Source: Phymorhynchus buccinoides
Lineage: Eukaryota > Mollusca > Gastropoda > Neogastropoda > Raphitomidae
NCBI GenBank assembly: GCA_017654935.2
Contig: CM065704.1
Location: 20,241,539-20,305,538, forward strand
Reading direction: 5' to 3'
Length of the DNA stretch: 64,000 bases
Program-made: the position numbers and the translations under genes
The notes under the pieces: generated by a model
Told to the model about the DNA's origin: nothing
Databases searched by the model: none
The model's input: only the letters and a program-made list of their open reading frames with translations
Part shown: positions 1 through 10,320 of the stretch, one piece after another
Numbering within the stretch: position 1 is the stretch's first letter
How the letters are laid out: the number at the start of each line of letters is the position of its first letter

Positions 1-520
1 CATTCTAGTGAATTACTGTACATGTGACGCATTAATACATATCTTTTGTTTGTGTTTTTTGTGTGACCTTGCTTTCGTAACATGTGCAAGGATATATGCA
101 TGCATGTCTATGTGTCCTGGTATATATCTGGTCTTGTATATGATAATCATCCATTGTGCCAGCTAACTTCTAAGGCCAGTCCAATACATTCCATTGTCCA
201 TATTCACATTTACTTCATTAAATGATTCATCCATTATGTATGCTCCACATTCATTTAATGTTGGTAAAAGGAGTACATGACTTTTTGCAATGTCATATTT
301 GTTTTTGTATGGATGTTTTTCTCTTCATCTTCACAGTAGTTTTACGCTTTTTTTATGTTTTCTTTGTTGACTTATTCAAATGTATTACTCTTTATAGAAG
401 GGGGTTAAGGATTATTGTCTCTTTGTATGCTGTACACCGTGCAAGAATTGAGAACAAATTAAGAGGAATTGTTCCCAGTCTGGCTTCTGTTCTTTTTGAT
501 TTTCTTGTACGTTCAGTAAC
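1..520. other. AT-rich 5' flank or 5' part of LINE-A copy 1
   Basis: No recognisable gene. An open frame at 222-524 (100 codons, hydrophobic and low in information) ends in a TGA that overlaps the ATG at 521 as ATGA. That overlap resembles the ORF1/ORF2 junction of some LINEs, but the peptide shows no zinc knuckle, coiled coil or RRM that would identify an ORF1 protein. The true 5' end of the element is not visible. Confidence 0.3.
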
Positions 521-3259
521 ATGACTTGTAATACCGCTCAGTACAGAGCCAGAATTGGGTCATACTATAACAGGGCACTTAAACTTTCCACCTATAAACT
601 GTCCTTCATCACATATGCTTGCATTAGACCACTTTTACTTTTAATAACACATGGTCCATCTGCCTTAAGCTTGTCCATCTTCTGGTTTCTGGTAGTGAAT
701 AACTCATATATGGAGAAAAATGTTGATATTGATACCAACCTTACCAGCCCTCTATTGTTTGAAGGGGTTCATGTTCAGTCTGATCCTCTGAATTGTGTTA
801 CATCCCTAATATTGTGTTTTTGTCTACATGTTATATTTTTGTTATTGCAACTGGCAGGCGATATTCACCCCAACCCAGGTCCTGTAGATATAACTGAAGG
901 CTTATCAATTATTCATGTTAATGTTCGTAGCCTCCGTCACAAAATCTCTCTTCTTCAGTGTGAAGTAAGTCAGTATGACATTGTCACAGTGTCGGAAACG
1001 TGGTTGTCTGAGGACATAGGTAATGATTCAATTCTAATAGAGGGATTTAACCCTCCCATTCGCAAAGACAGGCCAGGTGATGCGCATGGAGGGGTTGCTG
1101 TTTATGTAAAGAACAATCTTATTTGTAAACCAAGACCAGACTTATGTAATCCAGCTTTAGAAGCTGTTTGGATAGAGACAAAAGTAGACCAAGATACCCT
1201 TTTAGTAGGTTCATTTTATAGACCCCCTGATGCCAATGTGGCTTATTGGACTTTAATAGACCAGTCTATACAAACAGTTGGCAACACACCTGAGAAATAC
1301 ATAGTCTTAGGGGACTTTAATGCTGACTGTTCCCAACAGCCTCCTGTGCATCTTCGTAACATAATGACAAGTAATAGTCTTTTTCAAATAGTTAATAAAC
1401 CCACACGTATAACACAGCATTCCTCCACTATAATAGATTTAATTCTCACTCCTTGCATTAATCTTGTTCAGTCAGTGGATGTATTACCACCAGTCTGTAG
1501 TGACCACTGTGTTCCACTTGTTGTTTTAAAAACACCTCGTAAAGTAACCTCCAGGTATAAACGAACAATTCGTAATTATGCCAAATTGGATATTGAGAAA
1601 CTGAATGAAAAACTGGCAGGCACTGACTGGACTCCCATTCTATCCATGGTTTCTATTGATGACTCTGCAAAAGCATTTTCTGATTACCTTATGTACATTG
1701 CTGACCTTTGTATGCCAGTCAAAGTGATTACTGTAAATAAACATGATGCACCTTGGATCACAGCAGAGATCAAGAAATTAATTAAACGGAAGAACAATGT
1801 GCATAAGTTGGCAAAATTCTTTGACACCGATTGGGCTTGGGCTCTCTTCAGACGTATCCGGAATGATTTAACAGCCACAATTAGACTTAGGAAAACCGAA
1901 TACATTGCAGAGCTAGATATTCAAATTTCTACCTCCAACCAATTTGGTAGTAAAAACTGGTGGAGATTAGTGAAATCTTTTATTTCCAAAAAGGGAATCC
2001 CTGATGATAACATCCCTCCAATAGAAAGCAACGGTCAGGTTAATTATTCTCCTTTTGAGAAGGCTACAGCATTCAATCAATATTTTGTCACACAGTCCAC
2101 TGTTGAAAATGATAATGACAATACCCCTCCCATTGCAGAAACCCCTGGTTCTATTGATTACTTAATTATTACTAAAGAAATGGTAAAAGAAATTTTAAAA
2201 CGTCTTGATTCTACTAAGGCAGTTGGACCAGATTTAGTACACAACAAGATACTTTCAGCAACAGCAGATGTAATTTGTGAACCTCTGACACATATCTTTA
2301 ACCGCTGTTTATCTGAAGGTCGATTTCCGTCAGTGTGGAAAATTGCTCATGTAACGCCCATATTTAAGAAAGGTGATAGACACAAAGTTGATAATTACCG
2401 CCCTATTTCTTTATTAAGCTGTATAGGTAAAGTATTAGAAAAATGTGTACAAAAACATGTTTTTAAATATTTGATGGAAAATAACTTATTAACCAGTGCT
2501 CAATCTGGTTTTCTTCTTAACGATTCAACTGTTTCTCAGCTTTTAGTTATCTATGATGATTTTTGTAAGTTTCTGGATAACAAAACAACTGCTCAGGTAA
2601 TATTTTTTGACATATCTAAAGCGTTTGATAAAGTTTGGCATAAGGGACTTCTTTGTAAGCTTTCAGCACTAGGAATCCGGGGACAACTTTTGGGATGGTT
2701 TGCAGATTATTTGAAGGACCGTAGCCAAGCTGTTGTACTTAAAGGTAGTAAATCATGTTATTTTCATATCTCAGCAGGTGTCCCCCAGGGCTCAGTACTT
2801 GGACCATTATTGTTCTTGATTTACATAAATGATATAGTGATTGACATAGAATCATTAGTGAAGTTATTTGCGGATGATACGAGCATGTACTTAGGACTAG
2901 AAAATACTCAACTTCGAACAGATATTCTGAATTCTGATCTTCATAAAATTTCTGAATGGGCTAAAAAATGGAAAGTTAAGTTTAACCAATCGAAAACAGA
3001 ACTTATGACAATATCCAACCAAACTGTACCCCATGTACTTCCACTTACATTTGAAGAAACCATTTTACAAGAAACTGATAAACATAAACATCTTGGCGTA
3101 ATTATCCAGAATACTTGTAAATGGGACTATCACATTAGAGCAGTTATATCGAAATGTAGAGTTTTAGTTGCTTGTCTTCGGTCCTTCAAGTACCGACTCA
3201 GTCGTAGATCTCTTGAAGCAATGCATAAGTCATTTATTATGCCTCATCTTGATTTTTAA
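521..3259 (+). pseudogene. LINE-A endonuclease/reverse transcriptase, main open part (912 codons)
   Basis: Encodes the enzyme that nicks target DNA and primes reverse transcription of the element RNA. Residues 1-121 are a hydrophobic N-terminal region ending in a 2A-like motif. The AP-like endonuclease spans about 126-345, with SETWL, GDFN at 264-267 and SDH at 327-329. The RT follows with NYRPISLL, DISKAFD (catalytic Asp 697), GVPQGSVLGP and FADD at 783-786, so the catalytic carboxylates are intact. The ATG at 521 is chosen because the following YRARIGSYYNRA stretch resembles N termini of related LINE proteins. The frame stops at TAA 3257-3259. Copy 2 reads TCA (Ser) there, so this is a nonsense mutation and not the natural end. 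The enzyme made here would lack its C-terminal region. Confidence 0.85.
857..883 (+). other. 2A-like GDIHPNPGP motif in LINE-A
   Basis: Residues 113-121 read GDIHPNPGP, directly after a hydrophobic run and directly before the endonuclease. Canonical 2A ribosome-skipping peptides end in D(V/I)ExNPGP. Here the usual Glu is His, while Asp, Asn-Pro-Gly and the final Pro are kept. 2A-like motifs are established in some APE-type LINEs of invertebrates. Activity of the His variant cannot be judged from sequence. If active, translation would release a 120-residue hydrophobic leader and start the endonuclease/RT at Pro121. Confidence 0.6.
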
Positions 3260-4032
3260 GATATTATATGGGACAATTGTACAGATGAATTAGCACAAGA
3301 CTTAGAAGATCTTCATTTAGATGTCCTCAGAACAATAACTGGAACAGTGCGTGGTACAAGTCACAAAAAACTTTATTCTGAATCTGGTTTTATTTCATTA
3401 AAAGAACGCCGTCGTCGACACAAACTAATCATGTAATGTACTTTAAAATCGTAAACGGAACTGTTCCACTTTACCTTACTAATCGTTTACCTCAGCTAGT
3501 GTCTAATGTTAATCCATACCATCACCGAAATCCTTTAGAGAGACAGATTGCTTACTGCAGAACTGCACTTTATCAATCGTCATTTTTTCCATCAACAACA
3601 GCTCTGTGGAATGATTTACCAGATGAAGTAAAACAATGGGATTCCTTAAGTCGCTTTAAACGTTTTCTAAAACGAACGGACAGTGAAATTCCTGTTTATT
3701 ATTATTTACCAACAAGATTCTTGGAAATAGTTGTTTGCAAGCTTCGGTTAGAGATGAGCGATCTTAAGCATGACCTTGTTAAGCGACACCTTTCTGATGA
3801 TTCATCTTGTACTTGTGGTTCTGCAGTGGAAAGTGTGTATCATTTTCTTTTAGAATGCCCTTTGTACATTGAACCTAGAGCTCAAACGATTGGACTGTTA
3901 GCACAAGATGTTCAAACTAATGTTTCTACTCTTCTGTTTGGAAGCAGGGACAAAAATGTAAGTGAAAATAAATCAATGATGTTAGCAGTATGTAATTTCA
4001 TAAGCGCTTCGAAACGTTTTAATAACGATTAA
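3260..4032 (+). pseudogene. LINE-A C-terminal region downstream of the nonsense codon
   Basis: The same frame continues past the stop as DIIWDNCTDELAQDLEDLH, which matches copy 2, then runs to about 3433. There a 5-bp insertion (ATGTAATGTAC against ATGTAC in copy 2) shifts the frame into the open stretch 3436-4032. That stretch carries a C-terminal CxC...H...C pattern (CTCG, then YHFLLEC), a putative nucleic-acid-binding knuckle seen at LINE C termini, and ends at TAA. It is therefore the missing end of the 521-3259 protein and not an independent gene. Confidence 0.8.
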
Positions 4033-4219
4033 TGTTTTATTGGCAATTTGAAAAAAAATACATAACTCTTTGGTCTTCTGTTCTACAATAATTATTTAAT
4101 AGCATAGCACAAGACTTTGTGTGCCCTGTTGAGATGTACTGATATAAACTTAGCCTCTTTGATTGTTGGTTTATAGTTTACTTAGTATATGGTATTTTGT
4201 AAACCACCACCCCCATTCT

Positions 4220-4297
4220 TAGTTGTTTTGTTGTTGTTTGTTGTTGTTGTTGTTGTTGTTGTTTTTGTTGTTGTTTTGTGGTTTTGTTGTTGTTTTT
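4220..4297. repeat. (GTT)n tract in LINE-A 3' UTR
   Basis: An imperfect GTT microsatellite, followed by a T-rich stretch. It is also present at the matching place in copy 2 (about 9961-10025), so it belongs to the element's 3' UTR. Apparent frames on both strands here (poly-Thr/Asn or poly-Val/Phe) are artefacts of the repeat. Confidence 0.85.
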
Positions 4298-4618
4298 TCT
4301 TACTTTCCTTTTTCTTGTTTTTTTCTTTTTCTTTTTTACTTCTATTGTTTGTTTGTCTAGTTATAAATTGGTGCATGATGTATTGATATCTTTGCTTAGT
4401 TATTTTTCTTATTCCAATTGTATTTTTTCTCATTAGCTATTTAAGTAATTTCATGATGCAGCCTTTTGTTCGTAACTGAAACACTTTTGAGTGCGCTTAT
4501 AAGCTTATAGCTTGTTGTGCTCATAAAATAATTTGTGTACACTGCAATGTATTATGTTAATAAACTTTGTTTAAAGTCCAAAACATACGAGACATAACAG
4601 ACGAGACAAAGATGCATA

Positions 4619-5302
4619 TGTTACGCGTAATCTGCGTTCCTGCGCACTTCACCAAATGCGCAGCGGTTTTGCGTAATTCGTGAACTGGGCAATGTTGGGC
4701 TCTGAAAACAAATGCTCATAATTTCAAAACCGTTGACATTAGACGACTGTAACCATATATATCTTAGTGATCAGCATTAACAGGGGAAGGCAGAGGAAGA
4801 CATTTTGAAGGGCCAATAGCACATTATTTACTGTGCTTCTATTTCCATGAAAAAAAGAAAGAGAGAGAGAGAGAGACATACAGACACACACACACAAACA
4901 GAGAGAGAAAGTGAGAGTATTCATTTTGTTGTTTGTTTTGTTTCGTTCTTTATAATTCTAATTATTGCTATTCATCTGTATCAAAATACAATGGACCAAA
5001 AATATGAAAAATATACTCACTGTCATTTTTTTCTATGGAGAAAAAAAAGACAAATTCACAACAAAATCAACAGGAGTATCTCTTCCGATAGGGTTTGTTC
5101 TTTGCGCAATTCACGTACGCTGCAATCTGCAAATCAACAGTTCAACTGTTATTTTCAACTTTGCGTCAGTAGTTCATGTAGGCCTACTGCGCAGCGGTTT
5201 TGCGTAATTCATGAACTTGGCAACAACGTTGCACAGTTCACGTATTACGCAAAACCGTTGCTCAGTACACGAATTGCGCAAGTACACTGATTACGCGTAA
5301 CA
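4619..5302. mobile_element. 684-bp MITE-like element with TIRs and CATA target duplication
   Basis: The left end TGTTACGCGTAATC (4619-4632) is the exact reverse complement of the right end GATTACGCGTAACA (5289-5302). Both are flanked by CATA (4615-4618 and 5303-5306). Similarity extends inward: the left arm contains GCAGCGGTTTTGCGTAATTC at about 4660, and the right arm contains its inverted counterpart at 5237-5262 plus an extra direct copy at about 5192. No transposase is encoded, so it is non-autonomous. The interior holds a GA tract and AT-rich sequence. Confidence 0.75.
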
Positions 5303-5478
5303 CATAGAGAGAAATAGACAGATATTGATAATGACACTGCCAACAACATAGGCCTATTCAGAAAGAGAAAGTAGAGGGAGATAAGACAGGACCAATTGAC
5401 AAGTTACTCTGCTTTCACGGGTTGTCGTTCGTTAAATCGTGTGTCTGTCACTCGCCGAGTCTCCGCCCAGTTATTCTT
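5303..5478. other. Unassigned spacer between MITE and LINE remnant
   Basis: No coding potential or repeat recognised. The part next to 5478 may be decayed linker sequence of the minus-strand LINE described next. Confidence 0.4.
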
Positions 5479-6614
5479 TCACTGCCCCAGTTTGATGTTA
5501 TTTGCTTCAGTTGGGTCACTTTCTACTTTTGTTCTGGCCTCTTCTACCTGATCTTCTAGGTTCTGCAGCTCTTCTGTCCAATAAGGCCGGTATTTTTTTC
5601 TTGCACCCCTTGGAATTGTTTCTGCAGCTGCTGTTAGTACTGCCTTGTTGAAATCTTTCACCATATCATTACAGTCTTTTTTTTCATGGTGTTAATGCTG
5701 GCTCTATATTCATCAGTCAGCAAGGCATACTCATCCCACTTGGCTTTTTAGTAGTTCCACCTGGGGAGAGTGTTGCAGTCCTCAGGATGGTAGTTGAGGT
5801 CCACTGTGATCTTCACTGGTTTGTGATCACTTCCGCCAAGCTGTTTCAGAACTGTTCTTTCTGTTCCTGGCAGAAGGTCGTTGATGACAAGGGCCAAGTC
5901 CGGTGTTGTTGACGTCAGCCAGCGGCGTGAGAAGTATGTGGGAGGGTCGTCAGGATCATTTAGAAGATGGAGTTTGTTATCTATTTGCCAGTCCTCTACT
6001 TCCTCTCCTCTTGCATCCACTTCTGTGTACCCCCAGCTTGGGGAATGACTGTTGAAGTCACCTACGACCATGCAGCCTTTCTGGGTGATGCCCATGGCGT
6101 TCAGGGACAAGTCTCGATCTGGCGGGCAGTACAGGTTGTAAATCCTGATCGTCTTGTCCTGCACGAAGACATCAACGCCAGTGATCTCCGCCTGGCCATT
6201 GGTGTCTACTGTGACGTGTTGCGCTGGTAGATTGTTCCTGACCAGTATGACTACTCCACCTTTGTGCCTTTCCTGTCTGTCCACTCTGTAGGTCTGGTAG
6301 CCGCTTACTGCGAAGCGCAGATTTTTTGTCAGGTGGGTCTCCTGGATGCAGGCTATGTCAATGTCCTCCTTGTGGAGCCTTTATGCAAGAGGGACTTTCT
6401 CCTTGGAAACGCCCTCTGCATTCCACTGCAGCACCGCCAACAGCTTTGGCCTCCTCTCCCTCGATGTATTGTTGCTAGTCGCTTTTACCCGTGGTCCCCG
6501 TCGCCTGGCTCCTCCACGATACGGTGACCACCAGTCGCATGGGGTGGGCCCCTTTGAGGCACAGGGCCCGGCACTCTTCCACCCTGGTGGGTCTCCAACG
6601 GACGAGCACCACAA
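5479..6614 (-). pseudogene. LINE-B endonuclease remnant
   Basis: Read on the minus strand, the frame from 6614 gives LLAVLQWNAEGV, then an in-frame TAA at about 6381, then DIDIACIQETHL, GGVVILVRNN, VVGDFNSHSPSWG (GDFN), TPDLALV and GGSDHKPV (SDH). This is the full set of an APE endonuclease. A further stop lies just after PRWNY (about 5748). A frameshift at an A-run near 5680 separates the tail NDMVKDFNKAVLTAA...KKYRPYWTEEL, which is endonuclease-RT linker. No RT domain follows, so the copy is truncated or interrupted. The endonuclease style (QWNAEGV, CIQETHL, SDHKPV) differs from LINE-A and suggests a separate I/R1-like family; that placement is inference. Confidence 0.8.
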
Positions 6615-6726
6615 CGTAATCCACTAGAGTTTCCTGTCATAATGACTGAGCGTTGGACGCGTCAGTGCCTGCCGTTTCGCGCCCAACTATTTCTAATCAA
6701 GCCCAGCATGTCCGACTTCGGCCTGG

Positions 6727-6950
6727 TTTGAATTCAGAGTTTCCCTCTCCTAGGAAGGTTGCCTGCCATAGCTTTGATGAGTCCTTCCTACCCATTTTGG
6801 GTTTGAAATCAGAGTTTTCCTTCTCCTAGAGTGGACTGCCTGCCAAGGCTAAGCGAGCTCCATCTACCCGTGTTTGAAATCAGAGTTTCCCTCTCCTTGA
6901 CGGACTGCCTGCCAAGGCTATGAGCCCCTGTTCTTACCGGACTACGGTCT
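6727..6950. repeat. Three tandem ~73-bp repeats upstream of LINE-B
   Basis: Three imperfect copies start at about 6727, 6801 and 6873. Each begins TTTGAAATCAGAGTTTYCC and contains a CTGCCTGCCAAGGCT segment. They lie just upstream of the LINE-B reading frame on its strand, so they may be tandem 5' UTR monomers of that LINE. The flanking 6650-7180 stretch has no other recognisable feature. Confidence 0.65.
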
Positions 6951-7186
6951 ATAGTCTAGCTCCGACCCCCCTTGAAGGAGGGGCCAAGAATAGTTCTTGT
7001 TATCGCGCCGGTTGTATGCGCCCGTGCTGCGTTCGCCATGACTAGGTCATGCCCACCCTGCCTACCCTGCCCCATGTCCCCGAAGGAATACCCACATTAA
7101 CGTGGGCGTGGAGGTGCGACTACGGAGTTCACTCTCAAGTTAAGTACGCACTTTAGGCACACCAAAGTAAGAGATCTTCGCAGAGC

Positions 7187-7410
7187 GACCTTGATTTTGA
7201 AAACCGAAATTTCCTTCTTTGCACTATGTGTTTAATTTCCGAGGTATATAATGGTAAACCAGTTGACAGGAATATCTTCACATTTTGTGTAGTAGTGTGT
7301 CATAGTGCAGGAATGATCCCCATAGGAAAAAGATAACCATGGTGACCTTGACCTTGGAATTTGACCTTGAGAAACAGAAATTTCTTCTTGTGGTGGTGAT
7401 CTTACGACGC
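7187..7410. repeat. Dispersed TGACCTTGA-type repeat, copy 1
   Basis: Contains CGACCTTGATTTTGAAAACC followed by GAAATTTCCTTCTTTGC, and 150 bp later TGACCTTGACCTTGG and TTTGACCTTGAGAAAC. The same series occurs at about 60048-60105. This marks a dispersed repeat of unknown class and not a unique regulatory site. No coding capacity. Confidence 0.55.
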
Positions 7411-7554
7411 GTTTTGAAATTAAAACTGTGATTTTGAAATAAATTATTTTCAAATGCACCGGACAGAACACACAACCCATGTAGGACGAAAAGCCCACTG
7501 GAACAGAATCTCATTCATGTAGAACAAAAGCCACTACCACCACTCCTCCTGTCT

Positions 7555-7890
7555 TCTCCTACTCCCCCCCTCCCCCTCCCTCTTGATCCCCCCATCTCCC
7601 CCCCCCCCCTCTCCTCTGCCCTCCCCCCTACCTACTCCCTCCTTATCACCCTTCCTCCCCTACTCTTCGGGGATCCCGAACTCTCAGCTCTACCCCTGCC
7701 CCCCCCCCCCCCTCCCACCCTTCCCCCCCTCATTTCTCCCTCCTCCTCCTTCTTCTCTTTCCTCCATTGCCTCCTTTCTTCTCCTCCTCCTCCCTTTCTT
7801 CTTCTACCTTCTGTCTGTCTTCTCTCCTCTCCTCCTTCTTTTTCTTCTTTACTCTCCTCCTTCTTCTCTGCCTCCTCTTAAAGACCCCCT
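7555..7890. repeat. C/T-rich low-complexity tract
   Basis: Almost pure pyrimidine on the plus strand, with C-runs at about 7601-7612 and 7700-7712. The open frames here (poly-Pro/Ser/Leu) are compositional. A similar T/C-rich patch continues at 7985-8090. Confidence 0.85.
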
Positions 7891-8248
7891 ACGTCACGAG
7901 TCACATTCCCCTCTTATTGTTAGGAAGATTTCTTAAGATTTCTTACCAGCTATAAAGAGGGAAAACACGTGAAACCCGTGATTTTTTCTTTTCTTCTTTT
8001 TTCTCCTCCTCCTGCTCTTTTGTTGTTCTTCTTCTCTTCTCCTGATCTCCTCCTCCTTCTCCTACTCCTCCTTCTTCTCTAATACTAATCTGCTTTTTTA
8101 CGGTCCGCGCACTACATAAGAAATTAACGTTTTTTGTGGAAGTGCCAAATTTCATGTATATAATTAACGATATTCTTAACATACAATAAAAAGAATCAAC
8201 CAAAATAGTTTTTTGATTATCATATAACATAATGATGACTGACATAAT

Positions 8249-8633
8249 AAAAGACTATATAGTACATAACATATTCACGTCTTTCATAACGCTTATCCAA
8301 TGCTGCTGCTTTTTTTTTTAATCTTTTTTGGGGGTGTTTGGTGTTGTGTTTTTGATTTTTTTTTGTTTTTTTTTTTTTTTTGTTTGTGTGGTGTGCATGT
8401 GTGTTGTTGTTTTTTTGGTTGTTTTTTTCCAACTCTTATTATTCTATTTCTGTATCTGTATTGAATGAGTTATTCACTGGATAATTTATTTATTGCTCAT
8501 CTGTTTGTCTTTATCAAGTTAAAAAAAAGAATTGAATGGATGTATGTTAAAATGTAAACTGCATGTATATGTTTGCTTTTGTTTGATTCATTCGTTCATT
8601 AAAAAAAAGTTTGAAAAAAAAGACTATATAGTA
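8249..8633. mobile_element. Short retroposon with 16-bp target duplication
   Basis: AAAAGACTATATAGTA occurs at 8249-8264 and again at 8618-8633, enclosing about 353 bp. The insert ends in A-rich sequence (ATTAAAAAAAAGTTTG then A7). A long exact target duplication plus an A-rich 3' end is the signature of target-primed retroposition in the plus orientation. The insert itself (T-rich, no coding frame) is probably a 5'-truncated LINE 3' UTR or a SINE; its family is not recognised. Confidence 0.65.
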
Positions 8634-8774
8634 TATTGTTAAATATTATAGTAAATATATAAACCGTAGCCAGAAAATCACCGTCAGCGTCATTTCTGAC
8701 AATGATTGGAAAATGCAACAATTTACTGAAGTCAGAAATTTAAATGCATGCGAGCAATTTCAATACATAATTCA

Positions 8775-10320
8775 TAGGAAAAGTTAAGAAACTGATAAAC
8801 ATAAACATCTTGGCGTAATTATCCAGAATAATTGTAAATGGGACTATCACATTAGAGCAGTTATATCGAAATGTAGACTTTTAGTTGCTTGTCTTCGGTC
8901 CTTCAAGTACCGACTCAGTACGCAGTAGATCTCTTGAAACAATGCATAAGTCATTTATTATGCATCACCTTGATTTTTCAGATATTATATGGGACAATTG
9001 TACAGATACATTAGCACAAGACTTAGAAGATCTTCATTTAGTATGCCGTGGCTTCAGTTTAAACAATAACTGGAACAGTGCGTGGTACAAATCACCAAAA
9101 ACTTTATTCTGAATCTGGTTTTATTTCATTAAAAGAACGCCGTCGTCGACACAAACTAATCATGTACTTTAAAATCGTAAACGGAACTGTTCCACCTTAC
9201 TAATCGTTTACCTCAGCTAGTGTCTAATGTTAATCCATACCATCACCGAAATCCTTTAGAGAGACAGATTCCTTACTGCAGAACTGCACTTTATCAATCG
9301 TCATTTTTTCCATCAACAACACCTCTGTACGTGGAACGATTTACCAGATGAAGTAAAAAATGGCCGGGATTCCTTAAGTCGCTTTAAACGTTCCCTAAAA
9401 CGAACGGACAGTGAAATTCCTGTTTATTATTATTTACCAACAAGATTCTTGGAAATAGTTGTTTGCAAGCTTCGGTTAGAGATGAGCGATCTTTAAGCAC
9501 GACCTTGTTAAGCGACACCTTTCTGATGATTCATCTTGTAATTGTGGTTCTGCAGTGGAAAGTGTGGTATCATTTTTCTTTTTAGAATGCCCTTTGTACA
9601 TTGAACCAAGAGCTCAAACGATTTGACTGTTATCACACAAGATGTTCAAACTAATGTTTCTACTCCTTCTGTTTGGAAGCAGGGACATCAAAATGTAAGT
9701 GAAAATAAATCAATGATGTTAGCAGTATGTAATTCTCGTCATAAGTGCTTCGAAACGTTTTAATAACGATTAATGTTTTATTGGCAATTTGAAAAAAATA
9801 CATAAACAATAATTATTTAATAGCACTAGCACAAGACTTTGTGTGCCCTGTTGAGATGTAGCTGATATTAAATCTTAGCCTCTCAGATTGTTGGTTTATA
9901 GTGGTACTTTAGTATTATGTATTTTTGTAACACCACCCCCCATTCTTCAGTTAGTTCTTACGTTGTTGTGTGTTGTTGTTGTGTGTTGTTGGTTGTTCGT
10001 TTTTGTGGTTTTGTGTTGTTTTTTTCTTTCTCCTTTTTCTTGTTTTTTCTTTTTCCTTTTTACCTCTATTGTTTCCCGTTTGTCTAGTTATAAATTGGTG
10101 CATGATCGTATTGATATCTTTGCTTAGTTATTTTTCTTATTCCAATTGTATTTTTGCTCATAGCTATTTTAAGTAATTTTCATGATGCAGCCTTTTTGTT
10201 CGTAACTGAAAGCACTTTTGAGTGCGCTTATAAGCTTATAGGGCTTGTTGTGCTCATAATACTAATTTGTGTACACTGCAATGTTTATGTAATAACTTTG
10301 TTAAACCGCTAGGAAAAGTT
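8775..10320 (+). mobile_element. LINE-A copy 2, 5'-truncated, with 11-bp target duplication
   Basis: TAGGAAAAGTT flanks the insert at 8775-8785 and 10310-10320. The insert (8786-10309) aligns with LINE-A copy 1 from about 3070 to its 3' end, including the GTT tract and the terminal AATAACTTTGTTA. 5' truncation with an exact target duplication is typical of target-primed reverse transcription. The copy has many 1-4-bp indels relative to copy 1. Confidence 0.88.
8787..9770 (+). pseudogene. LINE-A RT C-terminal remnant
   Basis: Encodes the end of the RT, starting with KHKHLGVIIQNNCKWDYHIR, the region after the palm, followed by the C-terminal Cys/His region. Frequent small indels destroy the frame (for example ACTCAGTACGCAGTAGATC against ACTCAGTCGTAGATC in copy 1). 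The copy is informative because it keeps serine (TCA) where copy 1 has a stop and lacks the 5-bp insertion of copy 1. Part of the indel load may be assembly error, because the neighbouring sequence is also error-rich. Confidence 0.8.

Larger units (their letters stand above)
521..4585 (+). mobile_element. LINE-A copy 1, APE-type non-LTR retrotransposon
   Basis: One continuous element: N-terminal hydrophobic region, AP-like endonuclease, reverse transcriptase, a C-terminal Cys/His region, and a 3' UTR that contains a GTT tract and ends near AATAAACTTTGTTTA. A second, 5'-truncated copy at 8786-10309 shows the same 3' half and the same 3' end, which defines the 3' boundary near 4585. No long terminal repeats are present. 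Endonuclease plus RT order places it in the Jockey/CR1 group of LINEs; the clade is not assigned. No target duplication was found because the 5' end is unknown. Confidence 0.85.

Noticed and set aside
521..4032. Cellular gene with endonuclease/reverse transcriptase
   Set aside because: A second truncated copy with a target duplication at 8775-10320 shows it is a mobile element.
4847..5290. 147-codon frame inside the MITE
   Set aside because: It starts in a GA tract and continues through AT-rich sequence and the inverted repeats. No domain; the interval is a non-autonomous element.
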